NCBI GenBank assembly: GCA_030452125.1
Contig: JAKDMV010000001.1
Span: 1-64,000 of the forward strand
Length of the DNA stretch: 64,000 nucleotides
Source of the DNA: Micrococcaceae bacterium
GTDB taxonomy: Bacteria; Actinomycetota; Actinomycetes; Actinomycetales; Micrococcaceae
Reading direction: 5' to 3'
The notes under the pieces were generated by a model. It had not been told where the DNA came from. It did not search any database and worked only from the letters and a program-made list of their open reading frames with translations. The translations under genes and the position numbers were made by a program. Positions 61,615-64,000 of the stretch are shown here, piece after piece (position 1 is the first letter of the stretch; every line of letters begins with the position of its first letter).

Positions 61615-61980
61615 TCACTTTCCCGCGACGGCGGCACGGTGGCCGATCATCGCAATGAGTTCGTCGGAATCGATGCCCAGTCGTGCGGCCTCGTCGATCA
61701 GTGGTGAGAGGTACTGGTCCCCGAAGGCCTCGCGCCGGACGGACCTGAGCCGGTCGAGGGCCCCGGTGGCTACGAACATGCCGATACCTCTTCTTTTGTG
61801 CAGGATCCCGGCGTCGACGAGCCGGTTCAGCCCTTTTCCGGCGGTCGCCGGGTTGATCCGCATGAATGCCGCGAATTCGTTGGTCGAGGGGACCTGGGTC
61901 CCCTCCGGGTAGGTTCCTTCGAGGATCCGGCCCTCGATCTCCTCGGCGAGCTGGATGAAGATCGGCTTGGAATCGTCCAT
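61615..61980 (-). CDS. GntR-family (YtrA-type) regulator
   Basis: A ~121-residue repressor: winged helix at PIFIQLAEEIEGRILEGTYPEGTQVPSTNEFAAFMRINPATAGKGLNRLVDAGIL, then a short C-terminal segment as in the YtrA subgroup. The ATG at 61980 follows GGTGA at 5 bases; a GTG three codons earlier is possible. It probably represses its own ABC operon through the inverted repeat just upstream. Confidence 0.88.
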   Translation of the reverse strand: MDDSKPIFIQLAEEIEGRILEGTYPEGTQVPSTNEFAAFMRINPATAGKGLNRLVDAGILHKRRGIGMFVATGALDRLRSVRREAFGDQYLSPLIDEAARLGIDSDELIAMIGHRAAVAGK

Positions 61981-61995
61981 CGCGCTCACCGCCCG

Positions 61996-62027
61996 TTGGT
62001 TGGTTCATTGGTCATGTAACTAACCAA
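61996..62027. promoter_or_regulatory. Inverted repeat upstream of gntR, probable operator
   Basis: TTGGTTGGTT (61996-62005) and AACTAACCAA (62018-62027) are 10-base arms with one mismatch and a 12-base spacer, 16 bases before the regulator start. Position and symmetry fit autoregulation by the GntR dimer. Confidence 0.55.
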
Positions 62028-62092
62028 AGCACCTCGTTTTCCGCTCGTCAACCCCTGCGCCCGGAACGGCCCCGGATTGATAGGTTGGAGTC

Positions 62093-62896
62093 GTGAAGAT
62101 TGCTACCTGGAACGTGAACTCCCTCCGAGCCCGCGCCGACCGCGTGGAAGACTGGCTGCGCCGCACCGACGCCGACGTGCTGGCCATCCAGGAGACCAAA
62201 TGCAAGGACGAGAACTTCCCGTGGGAACTGTTCGAGAACAACGGCTACGAAGTCGCCCACTTCGGGTTCAGCCAGTGGAACGGGGTGGCCATCGCCTCCC
62301 GGGTCGGACTCGACGACGTCGAGCGGACGTTCCCCGACCAGCCGACCTTCGGCAAGGGCGGCAAGGATCCGGTCCAGGAGGCCCGGGCCATCGGCGCCAC
62401 CTGCAACGGCGTACGAATCTGGAGCCTCTACGTCCCCAACGGCCGCGCCCTGCAGGACGAACACATGCCCTATAAGCTCGAGTGGCTGCGCCGGCTCAAG
62501 GAAAACGCCGCCGGCTGGATCGCCGATGATCCCCAGGCGCAGGTCGCCCTGATGGGTGACTGGAACATCGCCCCCTTGGACGAGGACGTCTGGGACATCG
62601 ACTACTTCCACGACAATGAGCTGACCCACGTCTCAGGCCCCGAACGAGCAGCCTTCGAGGCCTTCGTTCAGGCCGGCTTCTCCGACGTCGTCCGCCCGCA
62701 CACCCCCGGCCCGGGCGTCTACACCTACTGGGACTACACGAAGCTGCGCTTCCCCAAGAAGGAGGGCATGCGCATCGACTTCACCCTGGCCTCCCCGGCC
62801 CTGGCCCAACGGGTGACCGGGGCCTGGATCGACCGCGAGGAGCGCAAGGGCAAGGGCGCTTCCGATCATGCCCCCGTGGTCGTGGAGCTGGATTAG
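62093..62896 (+). CDS. xthA: Exodeoxyribonuclease III
   Basis: AP endonuclease and 3'-5' exonuclease of base excision repair, 267 residues, Mg-dependent. WNVNSLRAR, AIQETKCKD (catalytic Glu), YVPNGRALQDE, LMGDWNIAPLDEDVWD and the terminal SDHAPVVVEL are the standard motif series. It starts with a GTG behind GGAG. The next gene begins immediately at its stop. Confidence 0.94.
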   Translation: MKIATWNVNSLRARADRVEDWLRRTDADVLAIQETKCKDENFPWELFENNGYEVAHFGFSQWNGVAIASRVGLDDVERTFPDQPTFGKGGKDPVQEARAIGATCNGVRIWSLYVPNGRALQDEHMPYKLEWLRRLKENAAGWIADDPQAQVALMGDWNIAPLDEDVWDIDYFHDNELTHVSGPERAAFEAFVQAGFSDVVRPHTPGPGVYTYWDYTKLRFPKKEGMRIDFTLASPALAQRVTGAWIDREERKGKGASDHAPVVVELD

Positions 62897-63748
62897 ATGA
62901 CACAGACGGGGACACAGGCGCGGCGTCGGCTTCCCCCGACGTCGTATCTGCGGGTCTTCGAGCCATTACGCGCCTACGACGACGAAGCCCAACTGGCCAT
63001 TGCGGCCCAACGCGGCGTGGGACGCACCGCCTTCGAGGAACGGGCGGCCGCCGAAGCCCTGGAACGGTTGACCCGCGGTGTTCCCGACCCGTTCCCCCAC
63101 GAACAGGCCGAACGGTACCGGGAGCTGCACTACCCCGGGGCCGACGGGTTGACGGCACCGTACTATTGCCCGGACCAGCTACCGACCCGGGCGACCTTGG
63201 CTGCCGAGCAACTCGATTCCAGCATGCGCCCGGCCCTGTTGGAACTTCTGGTCCCCGACGCCGCCCGGGGGGCGAACGCCGGCCGCATCGGCTCCGAAGC
63301 CTTCGCCGGGGACGTCGCTTCGCTCCACACCCGCAGCGCGACCTGGGGCATCCCGTTGGGGTGGTTCGTCCTGATCACGGACGAGGACCACTGTGAACTC
63401 GAAGAGGACGGCACCACCTTGTTGACGGTCCGGCTCAGCGCCCCGGCCGTCCAGGTCCTGGAGCGCACCCGCCATGCGGCGGCCTCGCTGGCCCTCCACG
63501 CACCGGAACTGGAGATCCTGGACGAGCTCACCGCCCTGGATGAATGGCTGCACCTCTTCCACGAGGACTCGATCATCGAGTTGGATTACGGATCGATCGC
63601 CGAACGCGTATGGCCCGATGACTCCCCCCAGGACCTGCGGCATGGCATCGAGTCCTTATCCGAACAGGACATGCTCGGGGCGGCCGCCGCCTACCGTCGC
63701 CTGACCAACAGGTGGCTGAAGGTCCGTCAGCTCGCCCGCGCCAACTGA
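62897..63748 (+). CDS. Conserved protein of unknown function
   Basis: A 283-residue soluble, acidic protein that I do not recognise by function. It has no signal peptide or membrane helix. Notable segments are PTSYLRVFEPLRAYDDEAQ at the N-terminus, PYYCPDQLPTRATLAAEQLDSSMRPALLELL and the late WLHLFHEDSIIELDYG. Absence of low complexity and correct codon use indicate a real gene. It abuts xthA without a gap, so they are probably cotranscribed. Confidence 0.7.
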   Translation: MTQTGTQARRRLPPTSYLRVFEPLRAYDDEAQLAIAAQRGVGRTAFEERAAAEALERLTRGVPDPFPHEQAERYRELHYPGADGLTAPYYCPDQLPTRATLAAEQLDSSMRPALLELLVPDAARGANAGRIGSEAFAGDVASLHTRSATWGIPLGWFVLITDEDHCELEEDGTTLLTVRLSAPAVQVLERTRHAAASLALHAPELEILDELTALDEWLHLFHEDSIIELDYGSIAERVWPDDSPQDLRHGIESLSEQDMLGAAAAYRRLTNRWLKVRQLARAN

Positions 63749-63823
63749 CGCGCCGCCGGAAAACTTTCGATAGGCTAACCCCGTGTTTATTCAAACGAAC
63801 CGATTTTCCACGGGTGCCCGCGT

Positions 63824-64000
63824 ATGACGGGGGGCTCCGGGACCGCCTGGATGTACAGCGACGCGATCGTCTTCGGGATTCCCCTGATCGGCGCATTTGC
63901 CTGGTGCTTGATCTATCCGGCCTACCGCGCGCTGAAAGGCAGCTGGCGCTCCTGGGTCAATGCTCCCCCATACCTGCCATGGCAGGCTTCGTTGACCAAT
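63824..64000 (+). CDS. Partial membrane protein (3' end cut by window edge)
   Basis: An ATG at 63824 opens a frame to the window end (59 codons): a short polar start, then a hydrophobic helix around residues 14-34 (AIVFGIPLIGAFAWCLIYP), then a basic segment with several Trp. The frame is too short to identify a family; a single- or multi-helix membrane protein is likely. The gap before it (63749-63823) contains a possible -10 (TAGGCT) but nothing else. Confidence 0.5.
   Translation, partial: MTGGSGTAWMYSDAIVFGIPLIGAFAWCLIYPAYRALKGSWRSWVNAPPYLPWQASLTN

Noticed and set aside
1-64000. CRISPR arrays, tRNA/rRNA genes, insertion sequences or prophage
   Set aside because: I saw no regularly spaced repeats, no tRNA cloverleaf or conserved T-loop strings, and no transposase, integrase or phage structural genes.

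Overview
The window is GC-rich, gene-dense DNA with short intergenic gaps, frequent 4-base ATGA overlaps, many GTG starts and GGAGG-type ribosome sites. Gene content (a BioQ-type biotin regulator, DUF3151 next to class II aldolase, DUF1206, LtrA, Stealth, WXG-type secretion substrate) points to an actinobacterium, most likely Micrococcales close to Arthrobacter/Micrococcaceae. The genus is inference. I saw no rRNA, tRNA, CRISPR array, insertion sequence or prophage.

Layout. 1-5.9 kb: xylulokinase (5' cut), a polyol dehydrogenase, an MFS carrier, a DUF1206 membrane protein and a CoA-binding protein. 5.9-17.5 kb: an organosulfur acquisition island with two paralogous DszC/SfnB-type plus flavin-monooxygenase cassettes, an MHS-type carrier, an OsmC protein and an SSS symporter. 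Three SAM-binding riboswitches control these units, and acetyl-CoA synthetase follows. 17.5-27.1 kb: an AGCS symporter, a histidine phosphatase, metY with an overlapping CoA-binding gene, a nitrilase-family amidase, a DHA2 exporter, a flavin hydroxylase and purA. 27.3-33.5 kb: a translationally coupled biotin operon bioB-bioA-bioF-P450-bioD, divergent from bioQ across two perfect BioQ-type palindromes. The P450 lacks the usual ERR-triad signatures.

33.5-40.4 kb: a 1.0-kb tandem duplication of a lipoprotein gene that carries a remnant of the bioQ tail, a SRPBCC protein and thymidine kinase. A cassette of type VII secretion flavour follows: a small helical protein, a WXG-containing protein with a C-terminal glycine zipper, a small membrane protein and a large soluble protein. 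40.4-54.4 kb: DUF3151-fbaA, a secreted lipase, PhoX, LtrA, a TrmH methyltransferase, CorA, a HAD phosphatase, MscS, pyrE, a winged-helix protein overlapping a Stealth phosphotransferase, and a calcineurin-like phosphodiesterase. 54.4-64 kb: nadE, an acyl-CoA synthetase with MarR regulator, 3-hydroxyisobutyrate dehydrogenase plus 3-hydroxyisobutyryl-CoA hydrolase, a GntR/ABC cassette, xthA, an unknown conserved protein and a truncated membrane protein.

How it fits together. The strongest unit is the sulfur island. When SAM is low, the aptamers should free Shine-Dalgarno sequences embedded in their P1 helices, allowing synthesis of uptake and C-S-cleaving flavoenzymes; metY nearby could fix released sulfide. 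The two most unusual loci are the P450 in the biotin operon and the glycine-zipper protein with its small membrane partner, which resembles a membrane-targeting toxin with an immunity protein.
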